This document shows, piece after piece, positions 18,645 through 26,854 of a stretch of DNA of 64,000 bases. This DNA is from an uncultured Bacilli bacterium (GTDB lineage: Bacteria; Bacillota_I; Bacilli_A; RF39; UBA660). Each line of letters opens with the position of its first letter. Positions within the stretch are counted from its first letter, which is position 1. A program made the translations under genes and the position numbers. The notes beneath the pieces are model-generated. The model ran no database searches, had not been told where the DNA came from, and saw nothing but the letters and a program-made list of their open reading frames with translations. Location: the NCBI GenBank assembly GCA_934102215.1, contig CAKOSH010000003.1, positions 62,001 through 126,000 of the forward strand. The letters are read 5' to 3'.

Positions 18645-18956
18645 TTAAAATGTTTTATTATTAGTATAATTTGTTATAATTACTTCTTTTACATTACCAC
18701 GTTTTTTACTATTAGAATTAATACTTCTTTTAGCTTCTATTAAATATATATGATAATCTTTATATAATTCGTTTACAAGCATTGTATTATGATTAGAAAG
18801 CATTACATAACATTCTCTATCAGATAATTCTTTGAATACTCTTGCAAGTCTTACTTGTTCATTTTTATTAAATCTTTCTTCAGTATAACTATTAAATGTA
18901 CTTGTATTTGAATCATATTGTGAATCAAAATATATAAAATCTCCTTCACAAGCTAT
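18645..18956 (-). pseudogene. C-terminal fragment of a Dam-type (D12) adenine-specific DNA methyltransferase
   Basis: About 103 residues are open without a usable start and are bounded upstream by TAA. They align with the end of D12/Dam methylases: GDFIYFD, FNSYTEERFNKNEQVRLA, CYVMLSNHNT, IEAKRSINSNSKKRGNVKEV, ending VIITNY. The catalytic DPPY motif reads DSQY. The N-terminal AdoMet-binding part is missing. It therefore cannot be active. It fills the gap between mraY and ftsW, where murD often lies in other genomes. The rest of 18604-19006 holds only short flanks and the mraY terminator. Confidence 0.85.
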
Positions 18957-18980
18957 TTATTATTATACACGTAAGGCCAC

Positions 18981-19006
18981 AAAAAAGAAACAAATCTCTT
19001 TGTTTC
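18981..19006 (-). terminator. mraY terminator
   Basis: On the minus strand GAAACAAA-GAGA-TTTGTTTC is followed by TTTTTT, directly after the mraY stop. Confidence 0.85.
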
Positions 19007-19999
19007 CTACATCCATACTCCATAATAGATAGCTATCATGCCAAGCATAAATCCTATTATTAAGAACATTTTTACTATATCTGTTTCTTCCCATCCTAGT
19101 TTTTCAAAATGATGATGTATGGGTGTCATTAAAAATACTTTCTTATGAAATTTCTTTATTGCTGTTAACTGTATTATTGAAGATAAAGCTTCTATTACAA
19201 ATACTCCACCTATTACAGCAAGTGATAATTCATGTTTAGTAAGTATTGCTATAGCAGCAAGTGTTGCACCTAGTGAAAGTGAACCAGTATCTCCCATAAA
19301 TACTTTTGCTGGATGTGTATTATAAACTAAGAATCCAAGTATTGAACCCACTAATATAAAACAAAATATTGCTATTTCTTGATAACCTTCTACCCAGGTA
19401 GTTCCCCAGGTAATGATACCAAAACTTAAGAATGCTATTAATGAAAGACCGCCAGCAAGACCATCAAGTCCATCTGTTAAATTAACAGCATTAGATGAAC
19501 CAACAAGTAAGAACAATATAAATAATCCATAGAACCATCCCATATCTATACTTATACCAAGTGAAGTAATAGTGACATTCGCATCTCCTCCACCTTTCAT
19601 ATAAATATAGAAGAATACAAGAGCAATCAATACTTGAACAGCGAGCTTCTGTGGTATAGAAAGTCCTGCATTATTATGTTCTTTTATCTTTAAATAATCA
19701 TCTACAAATCCAAGTAAAGCATAACTTATAAAGACAAATATTATAATAAGTAAACTATGTGTTATTTCAAGACTACCTCTTAAATACAAAAATAACATTG
19801 TAATAAGTGTTGGTATTATAAATATAAGTCCTCCAAGTGTTGGAGTTCCATTCTTAGAAGCATGTCTAAATGCAGTAAAAGAACTTATACTCTGCTTACA
19901 TTTCATTTTCCTTAAAAGTGGTATTAAGAAGAATCCTAGTATTACTGCTATAAAAAAGCCTAACATTAATCCTAATATACTTTTCGCAAGAATTAACAT
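19007..19999 (-). CDS. mraY: phospho-MurNAc-pentapeptide transferase
   Basis: A ten-helix membrane enzyme of 330 residues. It shows the Mg2+ and substrate motifs GFVDDYLK (about residue 100), NLTDGLDGLAGG (about 175), FMGDTGSLSLG and the C-terminal TPIHHHFE. It joins phospho-MurNAc-pentapeptide to undecaprenyl phosphate to give lipid I, the first membrane step of peptidoglycan synthesis. ATG 19999 has AAGGGATG. It is followed by its own terminator, so it is not co-transcribed with ftsW. Confidence 0.95.
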   Translation of the reverse strand: MLILAKSILGLMLGFFIAVILGFFLIPLLRKMKCKQSISSFTAFRHASKNGTPTLGGLIFIIPTLITMLFLYLRGSLEITHSLLIIIFVFISYALLGFVDDYLKIKEHNNAGLSIPQKLAVQVLIALVFFYIYMKGGGDANVTITSLGISIDMGWFYGLFILFLLVGSSNAVNLTDGLDGLAGGLSLIAFLSFGIITWGTTWVEGYQEIAIFCFILVGSILGFLVYNTHPAKVFMGDTGSLSLGATLAAIAILTKHELSLAVIGGVFVIEALSSIIQLTAIKKFHKKVFLMTPIHHHFEKLGWEETDIVKMFLIIGFMLGMIAIYYGVWM

Positions 20000-20082
20000 T
20001 TTATCACATCCCTTACTTTTATTATACTTTATATATTTTACTTCTCATAATAATTTTACGTTTTTTATGTAAAGTCTATACA

Positions 20083-21006
20083 TTATAAATTAAGAAAAAA
20101 ATTCTCAAGTACTTTATTTTTATCATTACCTTTTACTTTTATACTAATATCCATATCACTTAATTTATATAAAATATCTAATATCTCTTCTTCACTAAAG
20201 TTTCTAGTGCTTTCATATAATTTCTTACCTACATATGGATTTATTGATATTTTAGTAACTATACTAGGTAAAGGCATACTTTTCATAAGCACTTTTATTT
20301 GATATAAATATCTAAATTGTTTACTTATCGCATCAATAATAACAGTCGCATCAGTATTATCTTTAAGTATTTTGTATGAAGTAAAACAATTACCAATATT
20401 CTTACTCATAACTGCATCTATCAAAGTAAACATTTCTTTTTCATTACTTTTACTTATTGTATCTTCAACATCTTTTATAGTAATATTTTTATCATCTATT
20501 TTATAAAGCATTAACTTTTCTATCTCTTTTAAAGCATAATCAGCATTATTTTCACATAAACTAAGTATCTTTTTAACTACATCATAACTTACATTAAATC
20601 CATTATCTTTAAGTATTTTAGTTATAAATTCATGAGTAGCTTTATAGTCCATTTTAACTATCTCTACTACCTTACATTTTTCTTTTAACTTCTTAATAAG
20701 TGAATCTTTACTATCTAGCTTTTCATCTATACATTTAAATATAATAACATTTTCATTCATATTATCTATATATTTTTTTAAAGATTCTTTTTCTTTATCT
20801 TTCATTTTCTTAAACGTAAAAGATGAAACTATAATAAGTTTCTTTTCATTAAATAAATCTATATAACATACTTCTTCTAATATTTCATTTATAGATGTAT
20901 TACTATAATCATATTCTATAATATTTTTTATGTCTAAAGAATAAATAAGTTCATTTATTCTCATTTTTAAAATATTAATTTCATTACCTAAATAAACATA
21001 TATCAT
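20083..21006 (-). CDS. holA: DNA polymerase III subunit delta
   Basis: 307 residues with the HolA pattern: an N-terminal clamp-interacting domain (MIYVYLGNEINILKMRINEL), an AAA-like core with VIIFKC and a helical C-terminus (FTLIDAVMSKN, AISKQFRYLYQIKVLM, NPYVGKKL). Delta opens the sliding clamp within the clamp loader. It starts two bases after the stop of the RnfC-like gene, so the two are translationally linked. Confidence 0.9.
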   Translation of the reverse strand: MIYVYLGNEINILKMRINELIYSLDIKNIIEYDYSNTSINEILEEVCYIDLFNEKKLIIVSSFTFKKMKDKEKESLKKYIDNMNENVIIFKCIDEKLDSKDSLIKKLKEKCKVVEIVKMDYKATHEFITKILKDNGFNVSYDVVKKILSLCENNADYALKEIEKLMLYKIDDKNITIKDVEDTISKSNEKEMFTLIDAVMSKNIGNCFTSYKILKDNTDATVIIDAISKQFRYLYQIKVLMKSMPLPSIVTKISINPYVGKKLYESTRNFSEEEILDILYKLSDMDISIKVKGNDKNKVLENFFLNL

Positions 21007-21008
21007 AT

Positions 21009-21869
21009 TTAATCCTTTATTATTACGCTTCTTATACTAGAATCTATAACAAAGTCTTTTATTTCATTTATTTCTTTATTATTAACTAGTATCTTTTTAT
21101 CTTTATAAGCTATTCTTAATGCTTTTAAAACTTCATAAAGTGAAGTATATAGTTTTACTTTTACTATTGTACTTTTACCATTATTTATTGTTATTATTGT
21201 GTTATCATACATATAATCTAAATGTATAGCCTTATATATAGCAAGTATTTCTTCTATACTATAGAATACACAAGTACTATCTTTAAACTTACTATTAGAA
21301 TGAACTAAACATATATTCATAAATGCATTAATATATTTTTCATATGCACAAGTAGAATATAAATCAGTTTTAGGAATGCATATATAACAATTCTTCATAT
21401 TAAATATAGACATAAACTCATCTATTGCTTCAAGTATACCCTCATATGACTCATAATTAATAACCATATCTTTAAGATCATAATTCTTATTATATAAAGA
21501 ATTTACTACAAGAGTAGTCTTACTATTGATTTTCTTATTAAGATTATATTTTTGTAAGGATGCTACTATATCACTTTTTTTAACCTTATTTATATTTCTT
21601 GATGGATTTAATTTTTCACGTTTATCTTTGTAATCATTCATTATTACAAGTGTGTTACTTTTCTTATTATTAAATTCCATCTCTTTTATACCAATTATTT
21701 TACCACTAACAGGACTAAATATTCCACTTCCATCATTATTAGTCCCAAGACTCATATTATGATAAACTAATCTATTTTTATTTAATGTAAGTAACATTTC
21801 ATTATCATAAGGTATATAAATATACTCTGGTGTTAAATAAGTTATATATTCTTGTACTTGTTTTTCCAT
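21009..21869 (-). CDS. RnfC-like protein without iron-sulfur cluster motifs
   Basis: 286 residues. The N-terminal part has a sandwich-hybrid-like motif (GIFSPVSGKIIGI, about residues 48-62). A central YEGILEAIDEFMSIF segment and a VFYSIEEILAIYKAI segment match RnfC/NADH-binding-like folds, ending in an SLBB-like part (TIITINNGKSTIVKVKL). RnfC normally carries two CxxCxxCxxxC ferredoxin motifs and works in the Rnf complex; none is present, and no other rnf gene is nearby. Function is therefore open. ATG 21869 has AGGAG. It is tightly coupled to holA. Confidence 0.6.
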   Translation of the reverse strand: MEKQVQEYITYLTPEYIYIPYDNEMLLTLNKNRLVYHNMSLGTNNDGSGIFSPVSGKIIGIKEMEFNNKKSNTLVIMNDYKDKREKLNPSRNINKVKKSDIVASLQKYNLNKKINSKTTLVVNSLYNKNYDLKDMVINYESYEGILEAIDEFMSIFNMKNCYICIPKTDLYSTCAYEKYINAFMNICLVHSNSKFKDSTCVFYSIEEILAIYKAIHLDYMYDNTIITINNGKSTIVKVKLYTSLYEVLKALRIAYKDKKILVNNKEINEIKDFVIDSSIRSVIIKD

Positions 21870-21964
21870 AATCTACTCCTACTAAAATATTATATATTAA
21901 AATTTAATATTTTAAAAGAAAAATATGTATGATATACTAATATTAATAATATGAGGTGTAAAAT

Positions 21965-23539
21965 ATGAAAAAGAAAATTATTATTTATGGAGTTTTTGTT
22001 ACATTATTATTTTGTTTGGTAGTATCAAGTATTTATGCTTTTGTTACTCTTGGAAAGAAGCCAATTAGTGATATTGAAAATGAAAGTACTACTGTTCCAT
22101 CTATTACTGAAGAATTTAATGCAGTTACAAGTAAATTACTTAGTAAATATGATGGCGTTATTACTTATAACGAAAAAAGTACAGAAATATATGAAGTTAC
22201 TAGTAGTGAAAAATACATACTTGGTAGTAATGGAAAACTTTATCCAGATAAGATTAAGTATATTAATAGTAATGAAGAACCTAGTGATGAAATATTAAAA
22301 TTTGATAGATATGAAATAAGAAAAAATGAAGATAAAAATGATAATACATTATATTACTATTATGATAAATTAAATAAAAAGAGCTCAGATAGTTATATCT
22401 TTATAACACCTATTTATTATAAAGATAAAAATACTCCTAGATATTTACTTTTAAAAGGAGATAATATTGAACTTCTTGATATTAAAACACATAAAGTTAT
22501 TACTCTTAACAAAGATATTTCATGGCTACCTGAATTTAGTAATGAACTTTATGGATATGAAATAATCACTAATAATGAATATGAAATAGTAGTAAAAAGT
22601 AATAATGATAAATATGGTATTATTAATTCTAAAGGTGAAATACTAATAGACTTCGTATATGATAATATTGTTAGTTATAAAAATGGATTATTTATCGCTA
22701 AAATGAATGATAAATATGGTATTATTGATAAAAACAATAAGATAATATTAAACTTTAATTATGATAGTATGTCTACTTCTGGTAATTATATTATAGTTAC
22801 TAAAGGTGATAAACTTGGTGTTTTAAATAATAAATATAAAGTTATAGTTGACTACAGTATTACAATTGATACAAGTATAGATTTTTATAATATTCCAAAT
22901 AATGATATACATGGTACATATAGTTCTACTATATCAAGTGGTTCATTACTACTTATGATATATCCTAAAGGGTACGTTTTAGATGAAGGGGGTATATTTA
23001 GGAAGAATGATAGTACAGCCAAAGATATTAAAGCATATGTAATTAGTTCAAGAGGTATAGATAGGGCTTTCACTATTAATAGTAATATTGAACCACTTTA
23101 TACAGATAATAATTATGAGAATATTGGTTACTACTACTCTATTTCTAATACAGATGGTAAAGTTACTGTTACTTTCTATGACACAGATTATTATGAATAC
23201 TATAAATATACAACTAAAAAACTAATTAATTCTAATTATAACGTTTCAGTATATATGATAAATAATATTTGCTATATTGAAATCTATTATGATGTTAATG
23301 GTAATTATGATACTATATATTTAGATTTAATAAATTCAAAAGAGATAAAAGAAATTGATGCTTTATATAAATATTTTGATAATGGATATGGTTATACTTT
23401 GAAAGATAATGTATTAAAAGTTTATAAGAATAAAGATGAACTTGAAAAGTTTGATAATATTAAAAGTTATTTAGGAGGATATCTATTTTCTACAAATGAT
23501 AATTCTATTATTGAACTTGAATTTCATAAAGAAAAATAA
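21965..23539 (+). CDS. membrane-anchored or secreted WG-repeat protein
   Basis: 524 residues. A single N-terminal hydrophobic helix (about residues 4-27) acts as signal peptide or anchor. From about residue 180 there are repeats of the WG type (KYGIINSKGEILIDFVYDNI, KYGIIDKNNKIILNFNYD, KLGVLNNKYKVIVDYS), which form beta-propeller-like folds of unknown role. It is the first plus-strand gene in the window, divergent from the RnfC-like gene; ATG 21965 has GAGGTG and a TATACT-like -10 lies upstream. Confidence 0.75.
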   Translation: MKKKIIIYGVFVTLLFCLVVSSIYAFVTLGKKPISDIENESTTVPSITEEFNAVTSKLLSKYDGVITYNEKSTEIYEVTSSEKYILGSNGKLYPDKIKYINSNEEPSDEILKFDRYEIRKNEDKNDNTLYYYYDKLNKKSSDSYIFITPIYYKDKNTPRYLLLKGDNIELLDIKTHKVITLNKDISWLPEFSNELYGYEIITNNEYEIVVKSNNDKYGIINSKGEILIDFVYDNIVSYKNGLFIAKMNDKYGIIDKNNKIILNFNYDSMSTSGNYIIVTKGDKLGVLNNKYKVIVDYSITIDTSIDFYNIPNNDIHGTYSSTISSGSLLLMIYPKGYVLDEGGIFRKNDSTAKDIKAYVISSRGIDRAFTINSNIEPLYTDNNYENIGYYYSISNTDGKVTVTFYDTDYYEYYKYTTKKLINSNYNVSVYMINNICYIEIYYDVNGNYDTIYLDLINSKEIKEIDALYKYFDNGYGYTLKDNVLKVYKNKDELEKFDNIKSYLGGYLFSTNDNSIIELEFHKEK

Positions 23540-23548
23540 GTATAATAA

Positions 23549-23577
23549 AACTTCACATTTAAGTGAAGTTCTTTTTT
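23549..23577 (+). terminator. terminator of the WG-repeat gene
   Basis: AACTTCAC-ATTTAA-GTGAAGTT is followed by CTTTTTT. It also separates the convergent yqeY gene. Confidence 0.9.
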
Positions 23578-23582
23578 ATTAA

Positions 23583-24032
23583 TTAATTTAATTTAGAACG
23601 AACAATTTCATTAACAATTTTCATATCAGCTTTACCTTTAAAGATTGGAGTTAATTCTTTCATAATTAGGCCCATATCTTTCATACTAGTAGGTTTAACT
23701 TTATCAAATACTTTATCTATTTCAGCATTAATTTCTTCTTCTGTTAATTGTTTAGGTAAATATTTACTCAATAAATCTATTTCTTTTAGTAATTTATCTA
23801 CTAAGTCTTGTCTATTACCTTTTTTAAATTCTTCTATACTTTCTTTATGAGTTTTAACTTGTTTACTTACTATATCTATAACTATTTCATCACTACATGA
23901 ATTTCTTTCCATTTTATTGTTAACTAGATACATATCAATAGCTGACTTTAATAGTCTTATAGTATTTAATGAATCTTTGTCATGAGCCTTCATGGCTTCT
24001 TTCATATCATTTGATATAGTTTCATATAACAT
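23583..24032 (-). CDS. yqeY: GatB/YqeY-domain protein
   Basis: 149 residues covering the YqeY fold: N-terminal MKEAMKAHDKDSLNTIRLLKSAI, a QVKTHKESIEEFKKGNRQDLVDK core and the C-terminal MKDMGLIMKELTPIFKGKADMKIVNEIVRSKL. The domain resembles the tRNA-binding tail of GatB and is thought to interact with tRNA or aminoacylation factors; its exact role is not known. It sits directly downstream of rpsU, the conserved rpsU-yqeY pair of Bacillota. Confidence 0.93.
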   Translation of the reverse strand: MLYETISNDMKEAMKAHDKDSLNTIRLLKSAIDMYLVNNKMERNSCSDEIVIDIVSKQVKTHKESIEEFKKGNRQDLVDKLLKEIDLLSKYLPKQLTEEEINAEIDKVFDKVKPTSMKDMGLIMKELTPIFKGKADMKIVNEIVRSKLN

Positions 24033-24049
24033 AATTATCTACTCCTTTA

Positions 24050-24241
24050 TTAATATCTTTGTTTGTTATGTTTTTTAGCATTTCTGATAGCTTCTTTTTT
24101 AGCTTCTCTTCTCTTAATGCCAGGTTTAGAATATTCTTTTCTTTTTTTCATTTCAGTAGGGATTCCACTTCTTTGAACTTTCATTTTGAAACGTTTTAAT
24201 GCGCCCTCGATATTTCCGTCTTTAACTTCTACGTGTGTCAC
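24050..24241 (-). CDS. rpsU: 30S ribosomal protein S21
   Basis: 63 residues from a GTG start: VEVKDGNIEGALKRFKMKVQ, then the highly basic C-terminus (RREAKKEAIRNAKKHNKQRY). The length and the GGGAGGG site 8 bases upstream decide for GTG 24241 over a longer in-frame ATG. S21 sits near the anti-Shine-Dalgarno region of 16S rRNA and helps initiation. Confidence 0.95.
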   Translation of the reverse strand: MTHVEVKDGNIEGALKRFKMKVQRSGIPTEMKKRKEYSKPGIKRREAKKEAIRNAKKHNKQRY

Positions 24242-24338
24242 TATTTCTTCCCTCCCTTCATGACTATAATTGATTATAGAACAAAAAGTGCCAAATTTCA
24301 AGTAAATTCTACTTATTTTGTGATTAAATTTGACATTT

Positions 24339-24698
24339 TTATAATTTTAATGTTTTTGGTTTACCATATAAAAACTCTTTTGTTTCTTTTCTAAGTTCCC
24401 TCATCCCTTCTATATGTGCTGTATTTGGACTAGAATTAGAACAATTTATCTCTATAAATAACCATTGCCATTTATCATATAAGTCTCTATTTCTTGCCTG
24501 TAGCTTATTTAATACTTGATGACTTTTTCTAGTAAGTAATGCTCCATTAGATACAATTGTATCGCCTTTTTTTCTTTTTACTATATGATGAAAAGTTAAA
24601 GGATTATTCTTTTTGATTTTAGTACCCATCCAGTCAATATCACCAGGCTTATATATTTCAATCATTCTTTGTAGTACTTTTTGTTCTTCTGTATTCAT
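24339..24698 (-). CDS. small HNH-like protein without zinc ligands
   Basis: 119 residues. The pattern FHHIVKRKKGD ... NGALLTRKSHQVLNKL resembles the His-His...Asn...His core of HNH nucleases, but the Cys pairs that bind structural zinc in many members are absent. It is flanked by rpsU and tsf and has no mobile-element neighbours. Nuclease activity is inferred from the motif alone; a degenerate or domesticated member is equally possible. Confidence 0.55.
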   Translation of the reverse strand: MNTEEQKVLQRMIEIYKPGDIDWMGTKIKKNNPLTFHHIVKRKKGDTIVSNGALLTRKSHQVLNKLQARNRDLYDKWQWLFIEINCSNSSPNTAHIEGMRELRKETKEFLYGKPKTLKL

Positions 24699-24759
24699 AT
24701 TTCACCTCGTTGCATTATTATAATATAAATGTATTTTGTTGTCTACCAAAAATTAATTT

Positions 24760-24787
24760 AAAAGAAAAGGACACCATTTAGGTATCC
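24760..24787 (-). terminator. tsf terminator
   Basis: On the minus strand GGATACC-TAAAT-GGTGTCC (one G-U pair) is followed by TTTTCTTT, directly after the tsf stop. Confidence 0.75.
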
Positions 24788-24794
24788 ATATTAA

Positions 24795-25667
24795 CTACTT
24801 AATTTGACTCATTACTTCAGCAGCGAAGTCATCATTTCTCTTTTCCATTCCTTCACCAACTTCATATTTAACAAGTTTTACTAATGTAGCTTTGTTATTT
24901 TCTAAATAAGCTTTTACTGTTAATCCAGAATCTTTAATGAAAGCTTGTTCTTCTAAAACAGTTTCTTCATAGAATTTTCTAATTCTACCTTCAACAATTT
25001 TATCAGCAAATTCAGGCTTTTTACCTTCATTAATAACTTGTTCTTTAATAACAGATTTTTCTCTTTCTAAATCTTCTTCTGGTACTGATTCAATATTGAT
25101 ATATTGAGGTCTCATTGCTGCTGCTTGCATTGCTACATCACGAGCAACTTCTTCATTTCCACCTTCAATAATTGTTAAAGATGAAATTTTTCCTCCCATA
25201 TGTAAATATGAACCAAATACTTGTGAATCAGTTTTAGTAACTTTTTCAAATCTTCTTAAAGATATTTTTTCACCTATTTTAGCAGTAGCATTAACTATTA
25301 AATCGTTAATAGTTTCATCTCCACATTTAGTATTTAATGCTTCTTCCATAGAAGTTACATTATTTTCTAAAATAGTATTTCCAATTTTATCTAATAATTC
25401 TTTAAATTCAGCATTTTTAGCAACGAAATCAGTTTCACTATTAAGTTCAACTACAACTGCATCGTTACCTTTAATATAAATATTTGAAAGACCTTCTGCA
25501 GCTATTCTTTCAGCTTTTTTAGCAGCTTTAGAAATACCTTTTTCTCTTAAATAATCGATTGCTTTTTCCATATCTCCATTAGTTTCAACAAGAGCCTTTT
25601 TGCAATCCATCATTCCTGCTCCAGTTTTTTCTCTTAGTTCTTTAACCATACTAGCACTAATATTCAT
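24795..25667 (-). CDS. tsf: elongation factor Ts
   Basis: 290 residues with the EF-Ts signature at the N-terminus (VKELREKTGAGMMDCKKAL), the second motif NSETDFVAKN (about residues 75-85) and a dimerisation core (GGKISSLTIIEGG, VAMQAAAM). It regenerates EF-Tu-GTP. The rpsB-tsf order and 10-bp spacing are universal in bacteria. Confidence 0.97.
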   Translation of the reverse strand: MNISASMVKELREKTGAGMMDCKKALVETNGDMEKAIDYLREKGISKAAKKAERIAAEGLSNIYIKGNDAVVVELNSETDFVAKNAEFKELLDKIGNTILENNVTSMEEALNTKCGDETINDLIVNATAKIGEKISLRRFEKVTKTDSQVFGSYLHMGGKISSLTIIEGGNEEVARDVAMQAAAMRPQYINIESVPEEDLEREKSVIKEQVINEGKKPEFADKIVEGRIRKFYEETVLEEQAFIKDSGLTVKAYLENNKATLVKLVKYEVGEGMEKRNDDFAAEVMSQIK

Positions 25668-25677
25668 ACTTTGCCTC

Positions 25678-26637
25678 CTAATTTAAAGCATCAACTAATT
25701 CATCTTTTTTCATTGTTGAATATCCAGAAACGCCTTTTTCTTTAGCGATTTTCTTTAATTCAGCAACGCTCATTGATGAATAATCAACTTTTTCTTCTTT
25801 TTTAGCTTCTTTTTTTTCTTCTTTTTTAGTATTCTTTTCTACTTTCTTAGGTTCTTCTTCACTAAAATCATCAAATTCAACTACTTTAGTTTCAACTTTG
25901 ATTTCTTTTGATGGTTTTACTGCATTTTCATCTTCAGTAACATAGTCTACTAATGGAAGTCCGTTTGCTTCACAAACAGCATTAGCTAAAACACCTAAAA
26001 CTACTTTAACACTTCTAACAGCGTCATCATTAGCTGGAATTGGGAAATCAACATCATCTGGATCACAGTTAGTATCTACAATTCCAAATACTGGAATATG
26101 TAATTTACGAGCTTCATGTATAGCATTAGCTTCTACTCTTGGATCAACAACGATGATTGCTTTTGGTAAACGATCCATTTCACGAACTCCACCTAGAAGT
26201 TTATTTAATCTGTCATATTCTTTTTGAATTTTTGCAACTTCTTTTTTAGGTAGTAATTCGAATTTACCATCCTTTTCCATTTTTTCGATTTCTACAAGTC
26301 TCTTAATTCTTTCTTTAATAGTTCTAAAGTTAGTAAGAGTACCCCCTAGCCATCTTTCTGTTACATAAAAACTATTACATCTAGTTGCTTCTTCGATACT
26401 AGCTTCTTTAGCTTGCTTTTTAGTACCTACGAATAGAACCTTACCACCGTTTTCGCATGCTTTAAGAAGTTCAGCGTAAGCTTCTTCTATTTTTTCAACA
26501 GTTTTTTGTAAATCAATAATATGAATGTCATCTCTTGTAGTAAAAATGTATTCCTTCATTTTAGGATTCCATCTTTTTGCTTGATGTCCAAAGTGAACAC
26601 CTGCTTCTAATAAATAACTTTTTGCAATTACTGCCAT
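25678..26637 (-). CDS. rpsB: 30S ribosomal protein S2 with C-terminal Rho-N/SAP-like extension
   Basis: Residues 1-230 are a normal S2 ([43 protein letters not shown]). The protein then continues through a Lys/Glu-rich linker ([13 protein letters not shown]) into a 35-residue helix-turn-helix end, [20 protein letters not shown], typical of Rho-N/SAP nucleic-acid-binding modules. S2 is usually about 240-260 residues; here it is 319. The start ATG 26637 is well placed after AAAGGAG. The tail may bind RNA or DNA at the ribosome surface; that is inference. Confidence 0.93.
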   Translation of the reverse strand: MAVIAKSYLLEAGVHFGHQAKRWNPKMKEYIFTTRDDIHIIDLQKTVEKIEEAYAELLKACENGGKVLFVGTKKQAKEASIEEATRCNSFYVTERWLGGTLTNFRTIKERIKRLVEIEKMEKDGKFELLPKKEVAKIQKEYDRLNKLLGGVREMDRLPKAIIVVDPRVEANAIHEARKLHIPVFGIVDTNCDPDDVDFPIPANDDAVRSVKVVLGVLANAVCEANGLPLVDYVTEDENAVKPSKEIKVETKVVEFDDFSEEEPKKVEKNTKKEEKKEAKKEEKVDYSSMSVAELKKIAKEKGVSGYSTMKKDELVDALN

Positions 26638-26770
26638 TTTTCATTTCTCCTTTCGTTAATTCTTCTGCCTATCTTTAAATTAATATTCACTTATATTAAG
26701 CACTAGAATATTAAATCAATAAGCATGTCTTTTTTCTTAAAGCGAGTTTATTTTAGCACATTTTAGATCA

Positions 26771-26829
26771 AAAAAAAAGAGTTTTGTGAAAATTCTATGG
26801 TGCTAATAGTGGAAAGTTAACTCTTTTTA
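26771..26829 (-). terminator. terminator of the third surface-protein gene
   Basis: On the minus strand AAAAGAGTT ... AACTCTTTT encloses a long loop and is followed by further T's. It separates the surface gene from rpsB. Confidence 0.55.
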
Positions 26830-26854
26830 AATGTGGTTGGTTGAATTGTGTGCG

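Noticed and set aside
22035..22298. Second open frame inside the WG-repeat gene
   Set aside because: It is a shadow of the longer plus-strand gene, without its own ribosome-binding site and with low-complexity Leu/Met composition.
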